Source: Halisarca cf. caerulea (Eukaryota; Porifera; Demospongiae; Chondrillida; Halisarcidae). From it: a stretch of 64,000 nucleotides of DNA. A program made the position numbers and the translations under genes. The notes below the pieces were generated by a model. That model had not been told where the DNA came from. It was given only the letters and a program-made list of their open reading frames with translations, and searched no databases. This document shows positions 34,001 through 44,812 of the stretch, piece by piece; the stretch's first letter is position 1; every line of letters begins with the position of its first letter. The stretch is taken from the NCBI GenBank assembly GCA_963170055.1, contig CAUJGJ010000440.1, positions 15,001 through 79,000 on the forward strand, read 5' to 3'.

Positions 34001-34938
34001 ACACAGGCAGTGCATGCACAGTGATGTAAGGATGTGCGGATATGTACGTAGTAGAGTTGTAGGGGTACATATATAGCTAGGCCGGGGGTCTGGGGCATGC
34101 TCCCCCAGGGAAAATTTGAGTTTTTAGGTTATATAAGGTGGTATCTGAGGCCATTTTGGACCATTCAAGGTTGATTGTGGCACAGAATTACTCTTTGACC
34201 TTGAAGAGATTGTAGATATGCGGAACAGAAAAGGTGGAAGAACAGCTGTTTAGGTTTTAAACACTACATTCTCCTTCTATACTCCTTATTTGTATTGAGT
34301 TCAGTTCTGTATTCAATTTTACCTCTTTAACAAATATAAGGCTAACCTAATTTTCAAGGAGGGCGAGACTCTGGCAAGGGAGGGCAAATGCCCCCCCCCC
34401 CCATCCTCCCCTACATGAAACCCTGTCAATGTAGAGAGAACACACACTCAATGTAGAGAGAGAACACACACTCAATGTACAGAGAACACACCATTCAATG
34501 TAGAGAGAACACACCACTCAATGCAGAGAGAACACACCACTCAATGTACAGAGAACACACACTCAATGTACAGAGAACACACACTCAATGTACAGAGAAC
34601 ACATCACTCAATGTAGAGAGAACACATCACTCAATGTAGAGAGAACACAACACACAATGTACAGAGAACACACACACAATAATGTACAGAGAACACACAC
34701 TCAATGGGGTTAGACACACTAGTCTAAAGCTGCATGTGTATGCCCAGCAGTAAACTACTGCATTGTCTCACATCTGCTGATCCAAAGTCACTTGATCCAA
34801 TGTGCCCTGTGTGCTATAGAGGCAAGAACAAGTAAGTTTGTGAAAAGTTAAACAGTAGAGATCCCTGCCAAACAGTCTCAAGAGCTAACTTGACAATTTG
34901 AAGGTAATCCAATCATATGCTTGTCAACTATCGTTCTT
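31050..34938 (-). CDS. CDC42SE: CDC42SE/SPEC-like small CDC42 effector (5' exon not found)
   Basis: Exons in phase on the minus strand: 34890-34938, 34772-34813, 31202-31297 and probably 31050-31139. The first two encode RTIVDKHMIGLPSNCQ and HTGHIGSSDFGSAD, a CRIB motif (compare I-G-x-P-x-N-x-x-H-x-x-H-V/I-G of SPEC proteins). The third encodes SIQNQMESKGGYGSSSG, closely like vertebrate CDC42SE2. The last exon is uncertain: reading through the third-exon donor also gives a short tail. The N-terminal exon, normally a short Cys-pair palmitoylated leader, was not located. These proteins bind GTP-CDC42 at the membrane. The 3.5-kb intron 31298-34771 holds two minisatellite families and two transposon insertions. 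Confidence 0.75.
31803..31900. repeat. 14-bp repeat (TGGTACAGACTCTA), left block
   Basis: About six to seven copies of a 14-bp unit, ended by the insertion of a MITE. The last 8 bp (TACAGACT) form the target-site duplication. Confidence 0.85.
31901..32416. mobile_element. hAT-like MITE with 8-bp TSD
   Basis: 516 bp. The left end is AGTGTTGCCACGATACT and the complement of the right end is CTAATGTTGCCATGATACT. The 8-bp TACAGACT is duplicated at 31893-31900 and 32417-32424. The interior is rich in ATCGTGAT/GATACGATAC palindromes. The TIR and 8-bp duplication are hAT features. No transposase. It sits inside the 14-bp repeat array. Confidence 0.8.
32417..32530. repeat. 14-bp repeat, right block
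   Basis: About eight copies of TGGTACAGACTCTA and the variant CGGTACAGACTCTA continue after the MITE. Confidence 0.85.
32548..32635 (-). other. Exon-like fragment, also present degenerate at 36708-36785
   Basis: The minus strand is open as TPPAKAHTDLMDEFNEEM followed by NDSWLKIL and DKENK, ending at a GTGG that could be a donor. A degenerate copy with stops lies at 36708-36785. I do not recognise the protein. It lies inside the CDC42SE-like intron and may be a duplicated exon of another gene. Confidence 0.4.
32655..33643. repeat. 23-bp minisatellite in CDC42SE intron, left block
   Basis: About 42 copies of a 22-24 bp unit (CACTCAATGTAGAGAGAACA plus CAC). Variants are GTGGAGAG, GTACAGAG and GCGGAGAG. 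Confidence 0.92.
33648..34425. mobile_element. TIR element with G/C-run ends inserted in the 23-bp array
   Basis: The left end is CAGGGTTTCATTTAG. The complement of the right end is CAGGGTTTCATGTAG. G runs lie just inside on the left and C runs on the right. TCAAT flanks both sides (33639-33643, 34426-34430), with four extra bases CATG on the left, so the exact target duplication is uncertain. The interior includes GGGGGTCTGGGGCATGCTCC. Non-autonomous. Confidence 0.7.
34426..34710. repeat. 23-bp minisatellite in CDC42SE intron, right block
   Basis: About 12 more copies of the CACTCAATGTAGAGAGAACA unit, split from the left block by the inserted element. Confidence 0.9.
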
Positions 34939-35244
34939 CTAGGTTGTGGAGAACACAAAACAACATAGATTATTGTTTAAATACTAGATCCTAGAGGCAT
35001 CACATTGCCCACTTTATGCCATAAGAGTATCTATGCTGTAAATTTTGTTAACTGTGTTTTAATTTCCTAGCCATTCTTGCCTGACTGTGACACACCCTGC
35101 AAGGAGTCTGAGCATCAAGATAGTATAATCTTTCGCCAGTACTGCATCGACGGGGCGTAGACATGTCTTCCTGTACGCTAAGGGGTAGCCCCTCCATTTC
35201 ACCAATTAATTAGATTGGCACACAAAGCGCGCCAAAACAAGACA

Positions 35245-35300
35245 ACAGCCAATCAGAATGCTCAACACAAAACGGAAGTAGAACTTTAGTATAAAAGCTG
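35245..35300 (+). promoter_or_regulatory. Promoter-like CCAAT plus TATA pair
   Basis: AGCCAATCAG at about 35248 and TATAAAAG at about 35291 are spaced about 40 bp apart, a typical NF-Y/TATA arrangement for plus-strand transcription starting near 35320. No clear coding gene follows; the downstream region is duplicated GC-rich DNA. It may be the promoter of a retroelement or a non-coding transcript. Confidence 0.4.
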
Positions 35301-35539
35301 CTGTCCTCGCCATTTTCCTTTGTGAGTAGTCGTCGTGTTGGTTGCAGGCTCCAATAGCGCTGAATTCAGAAAAGGGGTAACTCCGAACCCGGGTGACCAA
35401 ACCGACCAGGCTACTACCTTGCGCCCATGCTGGCGGGATCTAGGAAGCCCGTAGTAGTCTCCCTTAAGGGGTCCTGGAGTAAGTCTTTGGTGCGGGGCGT
35501 TAAGAGTCAGCCGCATGGCGCTACTCACCAACCTTTTGT

Positions 35540-36375
35540 CGGTGTACGGTCGGAGCTTGCAGATTGGGTACGGTCCTTGCTCCTTAAAGACGCGGGAGTT
35601 GTGAGTTTGAGTTCGCCCTTGCAGTGTTGCTTGCCACATAGTCCTTTGGAGGCAGGTCCGCTTCATTGGAAGTGGGAAGGGCCTGTAAGTTACCGTTCTC
35701 TTCTCCATCTCTTTGCTGTCTAGTACCCAGCGGTGTGATGTAAGGCCCGTGAGACTTGCAGATCATCGCCCGGTTACACGTATCGTATGTGTGCCGGTGT
35801 ACGGTGTCAGTCGATGTACGGTCGGAGCTTGTGATCGGGTGCGTCCTTGCTCCTAGCAGACATTTGGGAGGGTGTCTGAAAGTCCCCAGCGGTGACGTGT
35901 CATCGCACGGCTACACTTTGTGTGCCACAGTCGTTGTACGGGTCGGTGTACGGTCGGAGCTTGTGATTGGGTGCGTCCTTGCTCCTAGCAGACATTTGGG
36001 GGCGGTGTCTGCAAGTACCCAGCGGTGACGTGTCATCGCACGGCTACACTTTGTGTGCCACAGTCGTTGTACGGGTCGGTGTACGGTCGGAGCTTGTGAT
36101 TGGGTACGTCCTTGCTCCTTAAAGACACGGGAGTTGTGAGTTTGAGTTCGCCCTTGCAGTGTTGCTTGCCACATAGTCCTTTGGAGGCAGGTCCGCTTCA
36201 TCGGAAGTGGGAAGGGCCTGTGAGTTACCGTTCTCTTCTCCATCTCTTTGCTGTCTAGTACCCAGCGGTGTGATGTAAGGCCCGTGAGACTTGCAGATCA
36301 TCGCCCGGTTACGCGTATCGTATGTGTGCCGGTGTACGGTGTCAGTCGATGTACGGTTTCAGTCGGTGTACGGTC
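35540..36375. repeat. Nested GC-rich duplication (535-bp and 133-bp periods)
   Basis: A block of about 280 bp at 35545-35825 recurs at 36080-36360 with a 535-bp offset and only a few changes. Between the copies a 133-bp unit is repeated twice (TTTGTGTGCCACAGTCGTTG at about 35918 and 36051). Short motifs GTGTACGGT and GTCGGAGCTTG recur many times. Open frames on both strands repeat with the duplication and are not convincing genes. Confidence 0.8.
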
Positions 36376-36839
36376 CTAGCCAGTGACTGTGGCAAGTTTT
36401 TGCCTGAAGATTCCAGGGTAGTCTTGTGGACGATGTGCGACCTGTCTAATTGTGTTCTGGGAGAGGAACTGGTGTTGCAGCTGTTTCCGGCAGCAACTTT
36501 TGTTGGTAAATATTCAGTTGCTGATCCATACATGTGTACGTCATATCTAAGAATGAGAATACCTGGTCTTCGTAATTTTGTCAATGTACGTAGTAAATAA
36601 TAATTTATAATAATTGCCTACTGAAGACGTAAAATGGCTGTAATTGCTGTACACTTCCTTGGGTCATGTCCCTTTGTTTCTTTACTGTACCATGTCATAT
36701 ATTTCAGTATCTTTAGGAATCACTTATTTCTTCATTGGATTCATCCATTAAGTCTTGTGTGTGCCTTAGCTGGTGGTGTATAGCCTTTTGAAATGCCTGA
36801 ATAACCTGAAACTTGAATTTCAAATATATTCTTGATGAT

Positions 36840-37260
36840 TGATATGATTTTTATGATTTTTATAGAACCTGTGGCGGCAGCATGGTGGTGCTCGCTTTGT
36901 GGGGTAGCTGTGCAGTTGCAGGAGCTCAACACCAGTGGATGGGCATCCGTGGTACTCGATGTGTAGGACGTAATGGTTCCACTACCCTGAAATCCTGCCT
37001 GCTCGAGTAGCCTTTCCAATAAGCCACTGAACTGATTGATGTTGTCCATCTCCTCCATGTTGCTGGACCTGTCCTACCAAGACGACCTGAATCTGGTGCA
37101 TTGTGGTGCTTGGACTAGTCTGAGTAGTGTCAGTGTTCAGGTGTCCAGTAGCTGATTGGCGCCCGTGGTACTCGTTGTGTAGGATGTAATGGTTCCACAG
37201 CCCTGAAGTCTTGCCCGCTCGAGTAGCCAGTCCACCCTGTCCATCAATTGATCTGTTCAA
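36840..37260 (-). other. Uncharacterised region with a duplicated open segment
   Basis: Two direct copies of about 80 bp lie near 36940-37020 and 37130-37215 (shared GTGGAACCATTAC, GAGTACCACGG). Both can be read as LLER..QG.GTITSYT.STT on the minus strand, but stops separate them in that frame. No family recognised. It could be decayed coding DNA. Confidence 0.3.
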
Positions 37261-37482
37261 AGTGGCACCTCCCAGTGATGTCTAGTCTGGATCCCCTTCT
37301 GATGATTTCACAGATGCAACTGGTCTGACGGTAGACTTGTCGCAGCCTGGCTAAATTTTTGGGGCATGATGTACCTCCCCGTCCTCGCCGGATGCCCTGG
37401 GCACACAAGTTAGTCGTGTGGCAAAGAGAGGTACGAGAATGACTGCTATTTATAGCTATACTGCATGTTGACAATTACATAG

Positions 37483-37833
37483 CTAGCATTTAATTTTACA
37501 TATTATGACACTATTTGGTTGGTTCTCTAATACTTTTTTGTGTTTTATATATTCACAAACTCTACTTGTTAGGTTGTGTATATATGCTAGGATATTATGC
37601 ATTTGATTGATATACTCAGTTGTTAAATTGAAATATATTTCACTAGTATTCAGACTGAGATTGATTGCATGGTATTTACAATGGGTAGTTCCCATGTACA
37701 GTAGTTGGTTCACTTGCTCAGTAGCTGGTTGGTGCACCACACCCAAAACAATGCTAGGACTCCACATGGGGCCAATGCAGCAATGCGTGACAAAATCTGC
37801 AAGATAACTTGTATTTTTGTTAAGTACACCCAT
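37483..37833 (-). other. Unrecognised 116-codon ORF
   Basis: Open minus-strand frame from an ATG, with several N-x-S/T sites (NLTTEY, NLTSRV). A plausible acceptor (ATCTTGCAG) near 37800 suggests it could be an exon. I do not recognise the product. Coding status is doubtful because a competing frame is also partly open. Confidence 0.2.
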
Positions 37834-38303
37834 TACAGGCTTACTGCATATTCTCTAAATCAATTTGTCACACCTAGTTTCACAAAAAATTCTTTTGACA
37901 AGAAGTATAGAATTTATGTAGAATTGTTTTCCAGAACCTATACCTTTGAGAATGGCTGATGAAACTTTGGAGTCAATTAAGGAACGAATACTTAGGCTAT
38001 TACAAACTGCATATACATGGTTATAATAATCTCAATTAAGTGTAGTGAAAGGAACATTAAAGTGCAGCTCTCTTGTACATAGTTTGCAAGTTTTGAGGGG
38101 TAGCTCATCACATTGTTATGCCTAGCTGCCATTTTGTCAGTCACACTCAACAGTATGCCTACCCCAACAGAACAAAAACAGCAAATAATTATCTATTGAT
38201 AAATTATTATATTATTGTCAAGTTACAAGAGTTAAATGAAACGTTTTGGCTAAAATATGCATCATTATGACCATGTAGTTACTTCTGTGCGTGAAGTGAT
38301 CTC

Positions 38304-38835
38304 CTAGCTATAAGTTTGGGGTGTGTATCTGTGTGTTGTTCTGATGTTCTGTGCTAGTGGTGGTGCTTGCTGTGTGTGCAGTGGGTAGTGGGGATGGTGC
38401 ATGTGTGTCTGGTTGTGCAGCATGGTGTGGGTACTGTAGAACATGTGGTGTGTACTAATGTATTGCGTGTGGAGTGTAAAATGGTGTAGGGTATGAAGCA
38501 TATTGTGGCATAGGTGGAGGGTGTGTCGGGAATGGTAGTGGCTGTGCATGGTGTGGAGGTGCGGATGGCTGAGGGATTGTGGCTGGCGTCTGGGGTGATG
38601 TGCTGGGATCACAGGAGTTGTGGTTGTCTTGGACACTGAGTGTCCATCCTCCTGCCCTTGTGCACTTTCCACCTACAAGGGTAGTATTCAGTTGTATATA
38701 TAGGCTTTACCATACACAAGCTTACTATGTACTTTAGTTCCTTTCTGTTGAGGTGCGAAAAGTTACATCTGTGCTTCTTCTTACACCCATTTGTGATGTT
38801 AAAGAATTTACACAATTTAGTGTTAGTAGACTTTT
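38304..38835 (-). CDS. CCCH zinc-finger protein, partial (two 3' exons)
   Basis: Exon 38726-38835 encodes KLCKFFNITNGCKKKHRCNF and SHLNRKE, a C-x8-C-x5-C-x3-H zinc finger. It ends at a good donor in phase 0. Exon 38304-38672 follows after CCTTGTAG and stays open for 122 codons in phase, but that frame is His/Thr-rich. An alternative frame of the same exon is Pro-rich (SAPPHHAQPLPFPTHPPP), more like usual CCCH-protein tails, so a frameshift or alternative junction is possible. Upstream exons were not found; a transposon lies just upstream at 38946. RNA binding is expected from the finger type. Confidence 0.5.
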
Positions 38836-38945
38836 CTATCGGAAAGGGCCAAACATCATAAATGTACATACATAATACCAGAACATTTGAAATGCGAGGT
38901 GTACTTACTTTGCTGTTTAGGCTTGCTAGCTTTGTAAAAATAATT

Positions 38946-39882
38946 CATAGGCATAGGAAGATGTTTTGAATTGGGGGGGGGGGGGGGGGGCGAGCAATGA
39001 ACATCACGTAACATGAATCCTTTCCGTGTGCATATAAACAGAATATGTTTTTGCATAACTAGCGTAAGTGGTGCACAATGCCGACATAACAGTAGGGTTT
39101 CTACAGTACATTCATTATCTTCCCAGCTTGAGGATACATACAATATTGTTTCTTTCAACTTTGGAGGAATGTTCAGTTCAATTCAGTTAAATTCTCATTT
39201 AGACTGGAGATCATCTGATGCCACTAGCCCAATGGGTAACTATGTAGGATCCCAATGACAAAGAGAGTGAGATGCAATACAAAACATAAACAGTAAATAA
39301 ACAGTAAAATATGCACATGCATAAGCTACTGGACCAAAACACTAAACCAAGCACACACATAAAGGAAAATACTGGGCCAGACACTAAGAACATGCATGCA
39401 CAGGTGTAGAGGACAGTTCTATACTTTACACTACCTGTAGAATACACTAACTACTGCTACACTAATTGAATTCGAAGACTTGCATGCAGTGTACTTGTTT
39501 TGAAGAACCATAGGCAAAGACCAGCTGACAAACAAATCTACCAGTCACTTCTTACAGGCAGGCAACGGCAAAACCGCGCTATATAAGATTGCGCAATAAT
39601 TTGCAAATGGCGGCTTGCTATAGGTAGCGTTGTAAAGTCAATTTTATTGTTTAAAACTTCCTCTTTGTAGCAAATTTTACAATAAAACTTACTTTCTGTT
39701 GAAAGATGATATGTTTACACTTTTAAATGTGGGTTTTAGGTTACATAGCAGATTTCTTGATTATTTTAAAAATGAAGATGTACATCTCTTTGGGGGGGGG
39801 CAATGCCCCCCCCCCCCCCCCCCCCACCTGAGAGTCAGGGGGGGCAAGTGCCCCCCCTGCCCCCCCGGTTCCTATGCCTATG
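38946..39882. mobile_element. TIR element with G/C-run ends and 5-bp TSD
   Basis: 937 bp with a perfect 14-bp inverted repeat CATAGGCATAGGAA at 38946-38959 and 39869-39882. TAATT is duplicated exactly at 38941-38945 and 39883-39887. Long G runs at about 38975 and C/G runs at 39790-39866 lie just inside the ends. No transposase; non-autonomous. Confidence 0.8.
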
Positions 39883-39887
39883 TAATT

Positions 39888-40380
39888 ATTGACAAACTGA
39901 AAACCCTTGCCAGACATCCTTAGACTACAATACTCTGAATGCCATGGCCACTTAGCTGTCCAGCTTTAAATATGTGCATGGATTGCATGGCTGGGGGTTC
40001 TGTGGAGGTATGATTTTGATGAATTGTTTACCATCTGTTTAGGCTAGGCAATGCTATTAGAGCTTGGGACTGTATGGTGCTTATGATAAATTATTTGTGT
40101 AGGAACTCTGCAACTGCCATGTTACTTTGATAAGGGGCAAGGAGAAACGGCGGAAACAGCGGAAACAGTGGAAATGCTCTCAGTAAGCATTTGCCATATA
40201 TTGTTTGACCCCACCCACATGCCCACATGTATCTACATACTACACAGTCTCACCTAGTGATTGTCACTGTAAATAGTTTAGGTGAAAGTGATGTATACAC
40301 AATTGGCCAAAAGAACATAAACATTTTACAGTTAATTGTATTTAATGCAAACATATGCAAAATATGAGCCATGTGTACAC
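39888..40380. other. Intergenic, nothing recognised
   Basis: No convincing ORF, repeat or RNA gene is visible here apart from a short GGCGGAAACAGCGGAAACAG repeat near 40148. Confidence 0.5.
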
Positions 40381-40381
40381 T

Positions 40382-40435
40382 TGCACACACACACACACCC
40401 ACACAACACACACAACACACGCACACATGCACACA

Positions 40436-40475
<40 letters not shown>
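40382..40475. repeat. (AC)n microsatellite at the edge of the 63-bp array
   Basis: Imperfect then pure AC repeat. It directly borders the first, most diverged satellite copies. Confidence 0.9.
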
Positions 40476-40476
<1 letters not shown>

Positions 40477-40484
40477 ACATGGCT

Positions 40485-43400
40485 TCCTGCATCAAATAAA
40501 ACACTTCCTGTGAAAAAATTTTCAAGTTCTGATGTGGCCACATGGCTTCCCGCATCAAGGTGAATACTTGCTGTGGAAAAGATTTCAATTTATGATTTGA
40601 CCATATTATCTCTACCCGCATCAAAGGAACAACTTTCTGTGATAAAAATTTCAATTTCCGACATGGAAAATAGCTTCCTGCATAAAGACAAAACTTCCTG
40701 TCAAAAAATTTCAATTTCCCACTTAACAACATGGCTTCCCGCATCAAAGGGAACACTTCCTGTGTTAAAAATTTCACTATCCCACGCCACCACATGGATT
40801 CCCACTTCAAAGGGAACACTTCCTGTGGTGGTTATAGAAATTCTTCGACATGCTAGATCGATTAGGATAAGTTTTAACTTTGGACAGATATCGCATGTCA
40901 CAATTTTTATCAACAATCATTCAATTGTACAACATTTCGCCCACTTGGGCTTCTTCAGGTTAAAACTTATCCTAACTTCCTGTGGTGAACATTTCAATTT
41001 CCCACACCTCCATATGGTTTCCTGCATCAAAGGGAAGACTTCCTGAGGGAAAAATTCCAATTTCCCACGCCTCCCGCATTAAAGTAAAAACTTCCGGGTT
41101 GAAAATTTCAATTTCCCATGACACCTTATAGCTTCCTGCATCAAAGTGAACACTTCCTGTGGTGAAAATTTAAATTTCCAACGCCTCCACATGGTTTCCC
41201 GCATAAAGAGGAAAACTTCCATGATGGAAATTTTAATTTCCAACGCCTCCACGTGGCTTCCCACATCAAAGTAAACACTTCCTGTGGTGAACATTTCAAT
41301 TTCCAATGCCTCCTGATGGCTTTCCGCATAAAGGGAACACTTCCTATGGTTAAAATTTACATTTCCCACGCCACCACATGGCTTCCCGCATCAAAGGGAA
41401 CACATCCTGAGGTGAAAATTTACATTTCCCACGCCACCACATGGCTTCCCGCATCAAAGGGAACACATCCTGAGGTGAAAATTTACATTTCCCACGCCAC
41501 CACATGGCTTCCCGCATCAAAGGGAACACATCCTGAGGTGAAAATTTACATTTCCCACGCCACCACATGGCTTCCCGCATCAAAAGGAACACATCCTCAG
41601 GTGAAAATTTACATTTCCCACGCCACCACATGGCTTCCCGCATCAAATGGAACACATCCTGAGGTGAAAATTAAAATTTCCCACGCCACCACATGGCTTA
41701 CCACATCAAAGGGAACACATCCTCAGGTGAAAGTTTACATTTTCCACACCACCACATGGCTTCTCGCATCAAAGGGAACACATCCTGAGGTGAAAATTTA
41801 CATGTCCCACGCCACCACATGGCATCCCGCATCAAAGGGAACACATCCTCAGGTGAAACTTTACATTTCCCACGACACCACATGGCTTCCAAAATCAAAG
41901 GGAAAACATCCTCAGGTGAAAATTTACATTTCCCACGCAACCACATGGCTTACCGCATCAAAGGGAACACATCCTGAGGTGAAAATTTACGTTTCCCACG
42001 CCTCCACATGCCTTCCCGCATAAACGGGAACACATCCTGAAGTGAAAATTTGCTTTTCCCCCGCAACCACATGGCTTCCCCAATCAAAAGAAACACATCC
42101 TGAGGTGAAAATTTACATTTCCCACACCACCACATGGCTTCCCGCATCAAAGGGAACACATCCTGAGATGAAAATTGAAATTTCCCACGCTACCACATGG
42201 CTTCCCGCATAAAAGGGAAAACAACCTGAGGTGAAAATTTACATTTCCCACGCCACCACAAGGCTTCCCGCATCAAAGGGAACACATCTTCATGTGAAAA
42301 TTTACATTTCCCACGCATCATATGGCTTCCAGCTTCAAAGGGAGCGCATTCTGAGGTGAAAATTAGCTTTTCCCACGCCACCACATGGCTTCCCGCATCA
42401 AAGGGAACTCATCCTGAGGTGAAAATTTACATTTCCCACGCCACCACATGGCTTCCCGCATCAAAGGGAACACATCCTGAGGTGAAAATTTACATTTCCC
42501 ACGCCACCACAAGGCTTCCCGCATCAAAGGGAAAACATCTTCAGGTGAAAATTTACATTTCCCATGCCACCACAAGGCTTCCCGCATCAAAGGGAACACA
42601 TCCTTAAGTGAAAATTTACATTTCCCACTCCACCACATGGCTTCCCTCATCAAAGGGAACACATCCTGAGGTGAAAATTTACATTTCCCACGCCATCACA
42701 TGGCTTCCCGCATCAAAGGGAAAATATCCTGAGGTGAAAGTTTACATTTTCCACACCACCACATGGCTTACCGCATCAAAAAGAACACATCCTGAGGTGA
42801 AAATTTACTTTTCCCACGCCACGACATGGCATCCCTCATCAAAGAGAACACATCTTCAGGTGAAAATTTACATTTCCCACGCAACCACATGGCTTCCCGC
42901 ATAAAAGGGAACACATCCTGAGATGAAAATTTAAATTTCCCACACCACCACATGGCTTCCCGCATAGAAGGGAAAACATCCTCAGGTGAAAATTTACATT
43001 TCCCACGCCACCACAAGGCTTCCCGCATGAAAGGGAACACATCTTCATGTGAAAATTTACATTTCCCACGCATCATATGGCTTCCAGCATCAAAGGGAAT
43101 GCATCTTTAAGTGAAAATTTTCATTTCCCACGCCACCACATGGTTTCCCACATCAAAAAAAACTCATCCTGAGGTTAAAATTTAAATTTGCCCCGCCTCC
43201 ACATGGCTTCCCGCATAAAAGGGAACTCATCCTGAAGTGAAAATTTAAATTTCCCACACCACCACAAGGCTTCCCGCATGAAAGGGAACACATCTTCATG
43301 TGAAAATTTACATTTCCCACGCATCATATGGCTTCCAGCATCAAAGGGAATGCATCCTTAAGTGAAAATTTTCATTTCCCACGCCACCACATGGTTTCCC

Positions 43401-44812
43401 ACATCAAAAAAAACTCATCCTGAGGTTAAAATTTAAATTTCCCACGCCCCCACATGGCTTACCGCATCAAAGGGAACAAATCTTTAAGTAAAATTTACAT
43501 TTCCCACGCCACCACATGCCTTCCCGCATACACGGGAACACATCCTGAAGTGAAAATTTACCTTTCCCACGCCATCACATGGCTTCCCCAATCAAAAAGG
43601 AACACATCCTGAGGTGAAAATTTACATTACCCACGCCACCACATGGCATCCCGCATTAAAGGGAACACATCCTGAGGTGAAAATTTTCATTTCCCACGCA
43701 TCACATGGCTTCCCGCATCAAAGGAAAAAAATCCTGAAGTGAAAATTTAAACTTCCCATGTCACAACATGGCTTCCTGCATCAAAGGGAACACATCCTGA
43801 GGTGAAAGTTTACATTTTCCACACCACCACATGGCTTCCCGCATAAAAGGGAACACATCCTGAGGTGAAAATTTACTTTTCCCATGCCACCACATGGCAT
43901 CCCGCATCAAAGGGAACACATCCTCAGGTGAAAATTTACATTTCCCACGCCACCACAAGGCTTCCCACATCAAAGGGAACGCATCCTTAAGTGAAAATTT
44001 ATATTTGCCTCGCCTCCACATGGCTTCCTGCATCAAAGGGAACTCATCCTGAAGTGAAAATTTACATTTCCCACACCACCACATGGCTTCCCACATCAAA
44101 GGGAAAATTTCCAGGGGTGAAAATGTACATTTCCCACGCTACCACATGGCTTCCCGCATCAAAGAAAACACATTCAGGGGTGAAAATTTACATTTCCCAC
44201 GCCACCACAAGACTTCCCGCATTAAAGAGAACACATCCTGAGGTGAAAATTTACATTTCCCACGTCACCACAAGGCTTTCCGCATCAAAGGGAAAACATC
44301 TTCAGGTGAAAATTTACATTTCCCACGCCACCACATGGCTTCCCGCATCAGAGAACACATCCTTAAGTGAAAATTTACATTTCCCACTCCACCACATGGC
44401 TTCCCTCATCAAAGGGAACACATCATCAGGTGGAAATTTAAATTTCCCATGCATCACATGGCTTCCCGCATCAAAGGGAACACATCCTGAGGTGAAAATT
44501 TATATTTCTCACACCACCACATGGCTTCCCACATCAAAGGGAACACATCCTGAGATTAAAATTTACTTTTGCCATGCCACCACATGGCATCCCTCATCAA
44601 AGGGAACACATCCTCAGGTGAAAATATACATTTCCCACGCCACCACATGGCTTCCCGCATAAAAGGGAAAACATCCTCAGGTAAAAATTTACATTTCCCA
44701 CGTAAACACAAGGCTTCCCGCATTAAGGGAAAACATCTTCATGTGAAAATTTAAAATCCCACGCATCATATGGCTTCCAGCATCAAAGGGAACGCATCCT
44801 AAGTTAAAATTT
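40485..44812. repeat. 63-bp tandem satellite array
   Basis: About 69 copies of a 63-bp unit containing CACGCCACCACATGGCTTCC, CGCATCAAAGGGAACACATC and CTGAGGTGAAAATTTACATT. Copies at 41367-41700 are nearly identical. Copies at 40485-41360 (CACTTCCTGTGGTGAAAATT forms) and after 43000 are diverged and partly truncated. Open frames exist because 63 is a multiple of 3 and are not genes. A short inverted-repeat insertion interrupts the array at 40862-40975. Confidence 0.95.
40862..40975. mobile_element. 114-bp inverted-repeat insertion in the 63-bp array
   Basis: A perfect 17-bp inverted repeat, TTAGGATAAGTTTTAAC at 40862-40878 and its complement at 40959-40975, flanks 80 bp unrelated to the 63-bp unit. 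It looks like a small MITE or foldback. No clear target duplication. Confidence 0.5.

Noticed and set aside
35286..35708. 140-codon minus-strand ORF
   Set aside because: It repeats with the 535-bp duplication (again at 35911-36243), lies over promoter-like sequence and matches no family.
37952..38029. 25-codon plus-strand ORF starting MADETLESIKERI
   Set aside because: Looks coding-like and follows an AG, but it is too short and without a partner exon to support a gene call.
41253..44662. Repetitive ORFs of 60-256 codons
   Set aside because: 63-bp satellite, open only because 63 is a multiple of 3; frames shift at each indel.
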